A stretch of DNA of 32,002 nucleotides from positions 1 to 32,002 of the forward strand of contig MNQS01000107.1 in assembly GCA_001915545.1 (NCBI GenBank), in the 5' to 3' direction. The stretch's first letter is position 1. The number at the start of each line of letters is the position of its first letter. The notes under the pieces are model-generated. The model ran no database searches, was not told where the DNA came from, and saw only the letters and a list, made by a program, of their open reading frames with translations. Position numbers and translations under genes: made by a program. Source of the stretch: Bacteroides sp. 43_108. GTDB lineage: Bacteria > Bacteroidota > Bacteroidia > Bacteroidales > Bacteroidaceae. Below, piece by piece: positions 14,595-23,174 of the stretch.

Positions 14595-14686
14595 ATTATG
14601 AGTTTCCTTTTTGAAAAAGAATCTATTGATTTGTATATAAATCTGAAAAACTGATTAATAGATTATTCCTAGTCCTGAAATAATTT

Positions 14687-14694
14687 TACCTTTG
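14687..14694 (+). promoter_or_regulatory. -7 element facing into the agmatine deiminase gene
   Basis: TACCTTTG matches TAnnTTTG exactly, with no clear -33 element. It would start RNA near 14701 running into the 3' end of the minus-strand agmatine deiminase gene. The rest of 14595-14782 shows only a loose CCCGG/CCGGG inverted pair around 14711-14757. Confidence 0.3.
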
Positions 14695-14782
14695 CGTATA
14701 TACATTAAAAACCCGGATTCATCACCAGTAACTAGAAGCTGGGAGAGGAACGACCGGGACTGCAATTTACATCGACAAAGTT

Positions 14783-15868
14783 TTAATCGTTCAATTTTAC
14801 TTCCTTTGGATATTGCATTGTACAGCAGTGGAGAGAACCGTGCTGGAAGACCAGTGGTGTGCAGTCGATGCCGATGATTTCTTTGTCTGGGAAAACATCC
14901 TGCAAGATGGTGCGAACGGTGTTGTCGCACTCCGGCTGTCTGTATGTTGGGAAGAGGACTGCCGTGTTCATTATCAGGAAGTTGGCATACGTTGCTGGAA
15001 GTCTGTAACCGCTTTCGTCGTAGATGGGGTCGCAGAGCGGTAGCGCTGCTGTCTTGTATGGCTTGCCGTCGGCGGTCAGGAAACTTTTAATTTCGTTCTC
15101 CATTTCTTTCAGCGGTGTGTAGTGCTCGTCAGATGAATCATTGCATGACTGATAGACGATTGTGTCGTTGGGGCAAAGGCGGGCAAGTGTGTCGATATGA
15201 CCATCGGTGTCGTCGCCCTTGATCCATCCGTGTTCAAGCCAGAGTACCCTTTCTGCATTGAAGGCTTTTTTGAGATATTCTTCTATTTCGCCTTTATCTT
15301 TGCCTTCGTTGCGGTTGGGAGCCAGAAGGCATGAAGAGGTGGTGAGGAGAGTGCCGCGTCCGTCGCTTTCGATGGAGCCTCCTTCGAAGACAAAGTCGAG
15401 ACGGCTTTCGTAGTGTCCGCTGACGATGCCTTTCTGATGCATTCGGCGGTTTATCATGTTGTCGTGGCACGATGCAAACTTCAGTCCCCATCCGTTGAAC
15501 TGGAAGTCCATGAGCAGAGGAGTGCTGTCGGCTTCGAGGCATGTGATGAAGGCGTGGTCGCGTGCCCATGTGTCGTTGGTCGGACATGTGAAGAAACTTA
15601 TGTTTCTCATCATGTAGGGTGTTACTCTGTCCGAATCTTTTATCTTTCCGTCGAGTCCGCTTTCCAGCTGATGTCTGACAAGGTCTGTGTCGGGAGCAAC
15701 AATCAGGAGCTTCTCTCTCTTGCTGATTTCTCTTGCCATGTTGTAGTAGCAGATGAGAGCCTCGTCGAGCATGTATGCCCAGTCGGTTTCTTCATGAGGC
15801 CATGTGAGCTGCACGAAAGCCTGCGGATACCACTCAGCCGGCAGATATCTTTTGTTTGCTGATTCCAT
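14783..15868 (-). CDS. aguA: Agmatine deiminase family protein
   Basis: A 361-residue cytoplasmic guanidine-modifying enzyme. Agmatine deiminase converts agmatine to N-carbamoylputrescine and ammonia in putrescine synthesis. Family motifs appear in order: NDTWARDHAF near residue 98, FEGGSIESDGRGTLLTT near 162, DDTDGHIDTLARLCP with the catalytic His near 220, YRLPATYANFLIMN, and HGSLHCCTMQYP with the nucleophilic Cys near 350. These fit the AguA/PPAD branch of the superfamily. The usual partner N-carbamoylputrescine amidase (AguB) is not adjacent. The ATG lies 34 bases after the trmD stop, so the two are probably co-transcribed. A peptidylarginine deiminase role is unlikely, as there is no signal peptide. 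Confidence 0.88.
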   Translation of the reverse strand: MESANKRYLPAEWYPQAFVQLTWPHEETDWAYMLDEALICYYNMAREISKREKLLIVAPDTDLVRHQLESGLDGKIKDSDRVTPYMMRNISFFTCPTNDTWARDHAFITCLEADSTPLLMDFQFNGWGLKFASCHDNMINRRMHQKGIVSGHYESRLDFVFEGGSIESDGRGTLLTTSSCLLAPNRNEGKDKGEIEEYLKKAFNAERVLWLEHGWIKGDDTDGHIDTLARLCPNDTIVYQSCNDSSDEHYTPLKEMENEIKSFLTADGKPYKTAALPLCDPIYDESGYRLPATYANFLIMNTAVLFPTYRQPECDNTVRTILQDVFPDKEIIGIDCTPLVFQHGSLHCCTMQYPKEVKLND

Positions 15869-15902
15869 AGGATGCGTGTGTTTTGTTTTGGACTTGAGTT
15901 TC

Positions 15903-16592
15903 TTACTGGTTGTTCTGTTTTTTCAGCAGGTCGGGGCGGAGACGCTTGGTTCTCTCAAGAGACTGCTGGAGTTCCCACTCCTTGATTTTTGCCTCGTGGC
16001 CTGACAGAAGGACATCAGGTACCTTCCAGCCTTTGTAGTCAGCCGGTCGTGTGTAGACGGGCGCAGCAAGCAGATTGTCCTGGAAAGAGTCGGAGAGTGC
16101 GCTCTGCTCGTCGCCGATGACGCCTGGCACAAGGCGTGTGATGGCATCGGCCATACATGCTGCGGCAAGTTCGCCTCCGGTGAGTACAAAGTCGCCTATG
16201 CTGACTTCTTTTGTGATGAGGTGCTCGCGTATTCTGTAGTCTATGCCTTTGTAGTGTCCGCAGAGGATTATTATGTTCTCTTTCATGGACAGCTCGTTTG
16301 CCATGGGCTGGTCGAACTGTTCGCCGTCGGGGGTGGTGAAAATGATTTCGTCATAATCTCTTTCGGCCTTGAGTGCGGAGATGCATGCATCAATGGGCTG
16401 GCACTGCATGACCATGCCGGCAAAGCCTCCGAAAGGGTAGTCGTCTACGCGCTTGTGCTTGTCTTCTGTGTAGTCGCGGAGGTTGTGCAGATGTATTTCC
16501 ACAAGTCCCTTCTTCTGTGCTCTGCCAAGTATAGACTGTGAAATGAAACCCTCGAGGAGTTCGGGCAGTACGGTTATAATGTCTATTCTCAC
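15903..16592 (-). CDS. trmD: tRNA (guanine37-N1)-methyltransferase TrmD
   Basis: A 229-residue SPOUT methyltransferase that makes m1G37 in tRNAs reading codons beginning with C, preventing frameshifts. Family motifs are [15 protein letters not shown] at the start, [16 protein letters not shown] near 48-63, [17 protein letters not shown] and [16 protein letters not shown] for the knotted AdoMet site, and the [21 protein letters not shown] tail that contacts tRNA. Family members often read GGGAGM where this has GGFAGM. The start codon is GTG (16592-16590). Upstream, a long hairpin separates it from carB; downstream it is close to the agmatine deiminase gene. The usual bacterial neighbours rimM, rpsP and rplS are absent. 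Confidence 0.95.
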   Translation of the reverse strand: MRIDIITVLPELLEGFISQSILGRAQKKGLVEIHLHNLRDYTEDKHKRVDDYPFGGFAGMVMQCQPIDACISALKAERDYDEIIFTTPDGEQFDQPMANELSMKENIIILCGHYKGIDYRIREHLITKEVSIGDFVLTGGELAAACMADAITRLVPGVIGDEQSALSDSFQDNLLAAPVYTRPADYKGWKVPDVLLSGHEAKIKEWELQQSLERTKRLRPDLLKKQNNQ

Positions 16593-16628
16593 GTTACTGA
16601 TTTTTATGATTCGGGTTAAAAAGGCAGA

Positions 16629-16679
16629 TGGTTAATGGTAAAGAACGTTGATGAAGTCAGCGTCCTTTGCCATTAACCA
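16629..16679 (-). terminator. Long hairpin between carB and trmD
   Basis: 16629-16651 and 16657-16679 are reverse complements at 20 of 23 positions around a 5-base loop. In the minus direction the hairpin begins 45 bases after the carB stop and is followed closely by TTTTT. Termination of carB is likely. The length of the stem also allows a repeat-element origin. Confidence 0.6.
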
Positions 16680-16724
16680 CCGCAAAACTTTAGTCAGTCT
16701 CTATTGTGTGTTCTGAGACAGCAA

Positions 16725-19700
16725 TCAATATTCTCCCCATGCCTTTATTGCAATGTCGTCGAGAGAGATGTTGCAGAACGCATTGATGAATGCGCTGGCA
16801 AGACGAGGATTTGTTATGAGCGGAATATTGAGGTCGATGGCTGCACGTCTGATCTTGTATCCGTTGTCGAGCTCGCCTACGGTGAGGTCTTTCGGAACAT
16901 TGACAACCATGTCTATCTCTTTCTTGTGAAGCATGTCGAGAGCCTGCGGGTGACCTTCTTCGCTCGGCCAGTATACGAGTGTGTTCTCGATGCCGTTTGA
17001 AGTGAGGTAACGGCTTGTTCCGCCTGTTGCATAAAGCTTGTAGCCGTGCTTGATGAGTGTCTTTGCCGCATCGAGCATTTCGGCTTTCTGCTTTCCTGTT
17101 CCGGTTGAAAGAAGAATGTTCTTTGCCGGTATGCGCTGGCCGACGGAGAGCATTGAGCAGAGGAGGGCGCTCGATGTGTCGTCGCCGAGGCAGCCTACTT
17201 CGCCTGTTGATGCCATGTCGACACCGAGTACAGGGTCGGCTTTCTGCAGACGGTTGAATGAGAACTGGCTGGCCTTTATGCCGACGTAGTCGAGGTCGAA
17301 GAGGTTCTTTGACGGCTTCTCAACCGGCAGGCCGAGCATTACTCTCGTTGCAAGTTCGATGAGGTTTATCTTAAGAACCTTGCTTACGAATGGGAAGCTT
17401 CGTGAAGCGCGGAGGTTGCACTCGATTACCTTTATGTCGTTCTCCTTTGCAAGATACTGAATGTTGAACGGTCCGCTGATGTGGAGTTCCTTTGCAATCT
17501 GGCGCGAAATCTTCTTGATTCGGCGTACTGTTTCTACATAGAGTTTCTGTGGAGGGAACTGGATTGTTGCATCGCCGGAGTGTACACCTGCAAACTCGAT
17601 GTGCTCGCTGATTGCGTATGCAATGATTTCTCCGTCCTTTGCAACGGCATCCATTTCAACTTCCTTAGCATGTTCGATGAAGCTGCTTACTACAACCGGG
17701 TGCTTCTTGCTTACGTTGGCTGCAAGCTTGAGGAAGCGCTCAAGTTCGTCCTGGTTTGAGCAGACGTTCATGGCTGCACCGGAGAGTACGTATGACGGAC
17801 GTACGAGAACAGGGAAGCCTACTTTCTCGATGAAGGCGTTGATGTCCTCCATTGATGTCAATGCGCTCCAAGCCGGCTGGTCAACACCGATCCGGTTGAG
17901 CATCTCAGAGAACTTCTCTCTGTCTTCTGCATTGTCGATGCTCTTTGCTGAAGTTCCGAGAATTGGAACATTCTCTGCATCGAGACGCATTGCGAGGTTG
18001 TTAGGAATCTGTCCACCTGTGCTGACGATGACTCCGTGTGGATTTTCGAGCTCGTAGATGTCCATCACACGCTCGAATGTGAGTTCGTCGAAGTAGAGAC
18101 GGTCGCACATGTCGTAGTCGGTAGATACGGTTTCTGGGTTGTAGTTGATCATTACTGACCTGTAGCCGTTCTTGCGGATGGTGTTGAGAGCCTGAACGCC
18201 GCACCAGTCGAATTCGACAGACGAACCGATACGGTATGCTCCTGAACCGAGTACGATGATGGATTTCTTGTCGTTTTCGTAGTTGATATCGTTTGCTACA
18301 CCGCTGTATGTCAAGTACAGATAGTTGGTCTGTGCAGGATATTCAGCAGCAAGGGTGTCTATCTGCTTCACAACAGGAATGATGCCCTGTTCTTTTCTGT
18401 ATTTGCGTACAAGGTTGATGGCCGCTTCTACTTCCATATCGTTTTCCATGCCGATGGCACGTGCAATCTGGAAGTCTGTGAAGCCTTGAACCTTTGCCTT
18501 GCGCATCAGTTCAGCATCGACATTCTCAAGCTTGCCTTTTGTGGACAGCTCAAGGTATGTGTTTCGGATGTTCTGAAGTTTGTAAAGGAACCATTTGTCG
18601 ATCTTGGTGAGTTCGTGTATATGATCGATGGTGTAGCCTTTACCCATTGCTTTCTCGATGATGAGTACGCGCTTGTCTGTAGGTGCTTTCAGCGACTGGT
18701 CGATGTCGTCGATTACAAGTTCCTTGTTTCCGATGAATCCGTGCAGACCCTGGCCTATCATGCGGAGGCCTTTCTGAATTGCTTCTTCAAAAGTGCGTCC
18801 GATGGCCATTACTTCGCCTACTGACTTCATTGAAGAACCGAGTTCTCTGTCTACGCCGCGGAACTTGCCGAGGTCCCAGCGAGGAATCTTGCACACAACG
18901 TAGTCGAGGGCTGGTTCGAAAAATGCACTTGTGGTTTTTGTGACAGAGTTCTTAAGTTCGAACAGACCGTATCCCATTCCGAGCTTTGCTGCAACGAAAG
19001 CCAAAGGATAACCTGTTGCTTTTGATGCAAGGGCTGAAGAACGGCTAAGACGTGCGTTCACCTCGATTACTCTGTAGTCCTCTGATTCAGGGTCGAACGC
19101 ATACTGAACGTTGCACTCGCCGATGATTCCGATGTGACGTATGATTTTTATTGAAAGTGCGCGGAGCTTGTGGTATTCAGAGTTTGTAAGTGTCTGTGAA
19201 GGAGCAATGACGATGGACTCTCCGGTGTGAATTCCGAGAGGGTCGAAGTTCTCCATGTTACAAACTGTGATGCAGTTGTCGTATCTGTCGCGTACGACTT
19301 CGTATTCTATTTCTTTCCAGCCTTTGAGACTCTTCTCGACGAGTACCTGCGGAGAGAAAGAGAATGCTTTTTCGGCAATCTTGTTGAGTTCTTCTTCGTT
19401 GTCGCAGAAACCGGAACCGAGACCTCCGAGTGCATAGGCTGCTCTGATGATGATAGGGTATCCGAGTTCTTTAGCGGCCTTGCGTGCCTCTTCGATATTC
19501 TCGCAAGCGTGGCTCTTGATGGTTTTTACGTTTATTTCGTCGAGCTTCTTGACGAAGAGTTCGCGGTCTTCTGTATCTATGATTGCCTGTACAGGAGTAC
19601 CAAGTACCTGTACATTGTATTTCTCAAGAATATTGCTTTTGTAGAGTTCGACACCGCAGTTAAGTGCAGTCTGTCCTCCGAAAGCGAGAAGTATTCCGTC

Positions 19701-19946
19701 TGGTCTTTCCTTGGCGATAACTTTCTCAACGAAGAATGGAGTGACCGGCAAGAAATAAATCTGGTCGGCAACGCCTTCGCTGGTTTGAACTGTAGCAATG
19801 TTAGGATTAATGAGTACTGTTTGTATGCCTTCTTCCTTGAGGGCCTTCAATGCCTGGCTTCCGGAATAGTCGAACTCTCCGGCTTCACCGATTTTCAATG
19901 CGCCTGAACCCAATATCAGGACCTTCTTTATATTTTCGTTTTTCAT
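16725..19946 (-). CDS. carB: Carbamoyl-phosphate synthase large subunit
   Basis: A 1073-residue cytoplasmic enzyme, the normal length. It makes carbamoyl phosphate from bicarbonate, two ATP and ammonia channelled from CarA, feeding pyrimidines and arginine. It has two ATP-grasp halves: the first opens VLILGSGALKIGEAGEFDYSG, the second near residue 560 opens IIVLGSGAYRIGSSVEFDW. A C-terminal MGS-like allosteric domain contains LYATGGTSRYLTSNGI. The wording of the N-terminal half (ALKALKEEGIQTVLINPN and IATVQTS) resembles eukaryotic CPS more than E. coli CarB. The start is ATG, 11 bases after the carA stop, so the two subunits form an operon. Confidence 0.97.
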   Translation of the reverse strand: MKNENIKKVLILGSGALKIGEAGEFDYSGSQALKALKEEGIQTVLINPNIATVQTSEGVADQIYFLPVTPFFVEKVIAKERPDGILLAFGGQTALNCGVELYKSNILEKYNVQVLGTPVQAIIDTEDRELFVKKLDEINVKTIKSHACENIEEARKAAKELGYPIIIRAAYALGGLGSGFCDNEEELNKIAEKAFSFSPQVLVEKSLKGWKEIEYEVVRDRYDNCITVCNMENFDPLGIHTGESIVIAPSQTLTNSEYHKLRALSIKIIRHIGIIGECNVQYAFDPESEDYRVIEVNARLSRSSALASKATGYPLAFVAAKLGMGYGLFELKNSVTKTTSAFFEPALDYVVCKIPRWDLGKFRGVDRELGSSMKSVGEVMAIGRTFEEAIQKGLRMIGQGLHGFIGNKELVIDDIDQSLKAPTDKRVLIIEKAMGKGYTIDHIHELTKIDKWFLYKLQNIRNTYLELSTKGKLENVDAELMRKAKVQGFTDFQIARAIGMENDMEVEAAINLVRKYRKEQGIIPVVKQIDTLAAEYPAQTNYLYLTYSGVANDINYENDKKSIIVLGSGAYRIGSSVEFDWCGVQALNTIRKNGYRSVMINYNPETVSTDYDMCDRLYFDELTFERVMDIYELENPHGVIVSTGGQIPNNLAMRLDAENVPILGTSAKSIDNAEDREKFSEMLNRIGVDQPAWSALTSMEDINAFIEKVGFPVLVRPSYVLSGAAMNVCSNQDELERFLKLAANVSKKHPVVVSSFIEHAKEVEMDAVAKDGEIIAYAISEHIEFAGVHSGDATIQFPPQKLYVETVRRIKKISRQIAKELHISGPFNIQYLAKENDIKVIECNLRASRSFPFVSKVLKINLIELATRVMLGLPVEKPSKNLFDLDYVGIKASQFSFNRLQKADPVLGVDMASTGEVGCLGDDTSSALLCSMLSVGQRIPAKNILLSTGTGKQKAEMLDAAKTLIKHGYKLYATGGTSRYLTSNGIENTLVYWPSEEGHPQALDMLHKKEIDMVVNVPKDLTVGELDNGYKIRRAAIDLNIPLITNPRLASAFINAFCNISLDDIAIKAWGEY

Positions 19947-19957
19947 CTTTCTACGTT

Positions 19958-21034
19958 TTACAGCAGTTTAACAAAATCGTCGAAAAGGAACTCTGTGTCT
20001 ACAGGTCCGCTGCATGCTTCTGGGTGGAACTGTGCAGAGAACCAAGGATTTTCTTTATGGCGGATACCTTCATTTGATCCGTCGTTCATATTGATGAACA
20101 ATGGTTCCCAATCCTTTCCGAGGGTGTTGTTGTCAACAGCGTATCCGTGATTCTGGCTGGTAATGAAACATCTGTTGGTGCCGATCTGTCTTACAGGCTG
20201 GTTGTGGCTTCTATGTCCGTATTTGAGCTTGTAGATGCTTGCACCTCCGGCTTTAGCAAGAAGCTGATTGCCCATACAGATACCGAAAATAGGAAGTTTG
20301 CTGTTTTTGGCCATTGCCTTCTTTATGTTCTCAACGGCTTCTTTGGCTGTGTCAGGGTCGCCTGGACCGTTTGCAAGGAAGAGACCGTCGTAGGCCATGT
20401 CGGTGAAATCATAGTTCCATGGAACTCTTATGACTTCAACGTTTCTCTTAAGAAGACATCTTATGATGTTGTTCTTGACACCGCAGTCAACAAGGACAAC
20501 TTTCTTGCCTGCGCCTTCATTGTACTTTATTACTTCCTTGCAGGAAACCTTGGCAATGTAGTTTACACCGCTGTATTCTGCAGAAGGAATATTGTCAGGC
20601 TCATCATTGAATATGATTTTGCCCATCATAACACCATGTTCACGAAGGATTTTTGTAAGTTCTCGGGTGTCGATACCTGTTATTCCTGGAACTTTTTCGC
20701 GTTTCAGCCATTCGGAAAGACTTTCTACTGCATTCCAGTGTGAATACTCTGTGCTGTAGTCGCTTACAATTATAGCTTCGGCATGTATCTTTTCACTCTC
20801 CATGAAGGTTGCTATTCCGTTCTCCTCAATGGTGAATGGCGGTACTCCATAATTTCCGACCAAAGGGTATGTCAATGTCATTATCTGGCCTGCGTATGAC
20901 GGGTCGGTAAGACTTTCTGGATATCCCATCATTGCAGTGTTGAACACAACCTCTCCTGCAACAGGTTTCTCATATCCGAATGATGTGCCGTGAAACTTGG
21001 TCCCATCGTCTAAGATTAGTGTTACGTTTCTCAT
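19958..21034 (-). CDS. carA: Carbamoyl-phosphate synthase small subunit (glutaminase)
   Basis: A 358-residue class I glutamine amidotransferase that releases ammonia from glutamine for CarB. The N-terminal small-subunit domain has LILDDGTKFHGTSFGY and MMGYPESLTDPSYAGQI. The GATase domain has FLANGPGDP, the nucleophile elbow FGICMGNQLLAKAGG with the catalytic Cys, GHRSHNQPV, and FHPEACSGP with the catalytic His and Glu. It begins at ATG 21034 and is separated from carB by 11 bases. Upstream is the purF hairpin; no clear promoter was seen in the 100-base gap. Confidence 0.96.
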   Translation of the reverse strand: MRNVTLILDDGTKFHGTSFGYEKPVAGEVVFNTAMMGYPESLTDPSYAGQIMTLTYPLVGNYGVPPFTIEENGIATFMESEKIHAEAIIVSDYSTEYSHWNAVESLSEWLKREKVPGITGIDTRELTKILREHGVMMGKIIFNDEPDNIPSAEYSGVNYIAKVSCKEVIKYNEGAGKKVVLVDCGVKNNIIRCLLKRNVEVIRVPWNYDFTDMAYDGLFLANGPGDPDTAKEAVENIKKAMAKNSKLPIFGICMGNQLLAKAGGASIYKLKYGHRSHNQPVRQIGTNRCFITSQNHGYAVDNNTLGKDWEPLFINMNDGSNEGIRHKENPWFSAQFHPEACSGPVDTEFLFDDFVKLL

Positions 21035-21083
21035 TATCCTGTGATTATGTATTTAAAAATATTCTTTTTGCAGACTTATATGT

Positions 21084-21111
21084 TCCTGCACCCTTTGAAA
21101 GGGGTGCAGGA
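21084..21111 (-). terminator. Hairpin after purF
   Basis: TCCTGCACCC (21084-21093) and GGGTGCAGGA (21102-21111) are exact reverse complements with an 8-base loop, 25 bases past the purF stop in the minus direction. There is no T tract on the minus strand, so this may be a terminator, a processing site or an attenuator before carA. Confidence 0.5.
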
Positions 21112-21136
21112 TTGTTTTCCTAGAACATTATTTTAT

Positions 21137-23023
21137 TTATGCCTTTTTGTATACTTTCTCAATATATTCGATAAAGGCTTTGTTGATAAGTTTTACGCCT
21201 CCAAGAGTAGGGTAGTCTCCGCTGAAGTACCAGTCTCCGTGGTGGTTAGGGCAGGCTTTGTGAAGTCCGTCTATGTCCTGGTATACAATTTCAATATCGG
21301 AGTTGACGCCTGGTGCTCGGAGCATTTCAACCATTTTTCTTGAAATGTCTTCGTCTGTGAATGGTTCGTATATTCTTTTTACATAGTTGACCATTTCTTC
21401 TTTAGGCTTGTGCTGCTGCTTGAGGCACTCGTCGTAGACTTCATCAATGATGTTCTCCATCTTTCTGTCCTTAAGCAACTCTATGGCCGCTCTGAAGGCA
21501 ATGAATTCGCTCATCTTCGACATGTCGATTCCGTAGTAGTCCGGGTATCTTACTTGAGGAGATGAAGAGACAATTACAATCTTCTTCGGATGGAGTCTGT
21601 CGAGAATTCTGATGATGCTTTCTCTCAGAGTTGTTCCTCTTACAATACTGTCGTCGATGATGACAAGGTTGTCCTTTCCTGCTCTCAAACTTCCGTAAGT
21701 TATGTCGTAAACGTGAGCGGCAAGGTCATTTCTGCTGTTGCTCTCAGTAATGAAGGTACGGAGTTTTATATCCTTGATGGCAACCTTTTCATTGCGGACT
21801 CTCAAACTGAGAATCTTGCTCAGTTCTTCGTGTGTAGGCTTGTGTCCGAGGCTTTCAATTTCCTTTATCTTAAGTTCGTTTACGTATTCGTTGAATCCTT
21901 CAAGCATTCCGTAGAAAGCAACTTCTGCAGTATTTGGAATGAAAGAGAATACTGTGTTTTCTACATCATAATTGATGGCTTTGAGAATTGGATTCAACAA
22001 CTGGCGTCCCAAAGATTTTCTTTCCTGATAAATGTCCTTGTCGGAACCGCGGCTGAAATAGATTCTTTCGAAAGAGCACGCTTTGTTCTCTTTCGGAGCA
22101 ATGATCTGGTCAAATCTGACTTCGCCCTTCTTTGTTACAATGATGGCTTCTCCCGGCTTCAACTCTTTGACATTTTCATAGTCGATGTCAAGAGCAGTCT
22201 GAATTACTGGGCGCTCGCTGGCTACTACCAGAATTTCATCGTCCTTATACCAGAATGCAGGTCTGATGCCCCAAGGGTCTCTCATGGAGAACATTTCTCC
22301 GCTTCCTGTCTGGCCGCAGACAACATATCCGCCATCCCATACATGGCTTGATGTCTTGAGAACGTTCTCAATTCTGATGTTGTCTTCGATGTAATTGGTA
22401 ATGTCAGTACCTTTCAGATTTTTTTCTTCAGCTTCTTTAAACAGTCTTTCTGATTCTCTGTCGAGTCTGTGGCCGATCTGTTCCAGCATGATGTAGGTGT
22501 CGCTGTAGACGCGCGGATGCTGACCGAATTTTGTGATTTCACTGAAAACCTCGTCAACATTTGTCATGTTGAAGTTTCCGCAAATACAGAGGTTCTTGGC
22601 TCTCCAGTTGTTTCTTCTCAAGAACGGGTGTACATAAGAAAGACCACTCTTTCCGGTTGTTGAATACCGGAGGTGGCCCATATAAAGTTCTCCTGCAAAA
22701 GGCAGGTTCTGCTTTGCAAATGTTGCGTCAGAAAGTTGCTCTTTGCTGTAATTCTTGAATTTGCTCTGTACATTGGCAAAAATTTCCGTAATGGCACCTG
22801 AACCAAGTGCTTTCTCACGGAACATATATTCTTCGCCTGGACATGCTTCCAGTTTCACGCTGCTTATACCTGCACCTTCTTGACCTCTGTTGTGCTGTTT
22901 CTCCATCATCAGATACAGTTTGTTGAGTCCGTACATCCAGGTACCATATTTGTCCTGATAATACTCCAGTGGCTTCAGCAATCTGATCATTGCAATTCCG
23001 CATTCATGTTTTAGAGGTTCCAT
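21137..23023 (-). CDS. purF: Amidophosphoribosyltransferase (Bacteroidetes long type)
   Basis: A 628-residue enzyme for the first step of purine synthesis, making phosphoribosylamine from PRPP and glutamine. It is longer than the E. coli form of about 505 residues, as in other Bacteroidetes. The N-terminal class II amidotransferase domain begins MEPLKHECGIAMI: the nucleophilic Cys is residue 8, so a 7-residue propeptide would have to be removed. QHNRGQEGAGI and GHLRYSTTG follow. The C-terminal phosphoribosyltransferase domain has the PRPP loop VIIDDSIVRGTTLRESI near residue 455. A hairpin follows the gene; two hairpins separate it from glmS upstream. No promoter was recognised. Confidence 0.93.
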   Translation of the reverse strand: MEPLKHECGIAMIRLLKPLEYYQDKYGTWMYGLNKLYLMMEKQHNRGQEGAGISSVKLEACPGEEYMFREKALGSGAITEIFANVQSKFKNYSKEQLSDATFAKQNLPFAGELYMGHLRYSTTGKSGLSYVHPFLRRNNWRAKNLCICGNFNMTNVDEVFSEITKFGQHPRVYSDTYIMLEQIGHRLDRESERLFKEAEEKNLKGTDITNYIEDNIRIENVLKTSSHVWDGGYVVCGQTGSGEMFSMRDPWGIRPAFWYKDDEILVVASERPVIQTALDIDYENVKELKPGEAIIVTKKGEVRFDQIIAPKENKACSFERIYFSRGSDKDIYQERKSLGRQLLNPILKAINYDVENTVFSFIPNTAEVAFYGMLEGFNEYVNELKIKEIESLGHKPTHEELSKILSLRVRNEKVAIKDIKLRTFITESNSRNDLAAHVYDITYGSLRAGKDNLVIIDDSIVRGTTLRESIIRILDRLHPKKIVIVSSSPQVRYPDYYGIDMSKMSEFIAFRAAIELLKDRKMENIIDEVYDECLKQQHKPKEEMVNYVKRIYEPFTDEDISRKMVEMLRAPGVNSDIEIVYQDIDGLHKACPNHHGDWYFSGDYPTLGGVKLINKAFIEYIEKVYKKA

Positions 23024-23065
23024 ATAAAAAATCTTTCTTTGTTCTTAATTATCTTATGTTTATTT

Positions 23066-23080
23066 CCGGCGCAGGGCCGG
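23066..23080 (-). repeat. Small GC-rich hairpin upstream of purF
   Basis: CCGGC (23066-23070) and GCCGG (23076-23080) flank a 5-base loop, within the purF leader about 45 bases before the start codon. It could fold in the purF 5' untranslated RNA. Confidence 0.3.
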
Positions 23081-23124
23081 CAGCTATTATCGTTTTTGTG
23101 GGTATGATTGTTTCAGTCTAGGTG

Positions 23125-23149
23125 GAAGCTTCAGTCAGGCTGAAGCTTC
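23125..23149 (-). terminator. Strong hairpin after glmS
   Basis: GAAGCTTCAG (23125-23134) and CTGAAGCTTC (23140-23149) pair exactly over 10 bp with a 5-base loop, 25 bases past the glmS stop. No T tract follows on the minus strand, so termination is probable rather than certain. Confidence 0.55.
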
Positions 23150-23174
23150 GTGGTGATGCGCCTTTTCGGCTGCA

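Noticed and set aside
14705..14785. tRNA-like wording (AGCTGGGAGAGGAACGACC)
   Set aside because: It recalls a D-arm and anticodon stem, but no acceptor stem, T-arm or consistent cloverleaf could be drawn on either strand.
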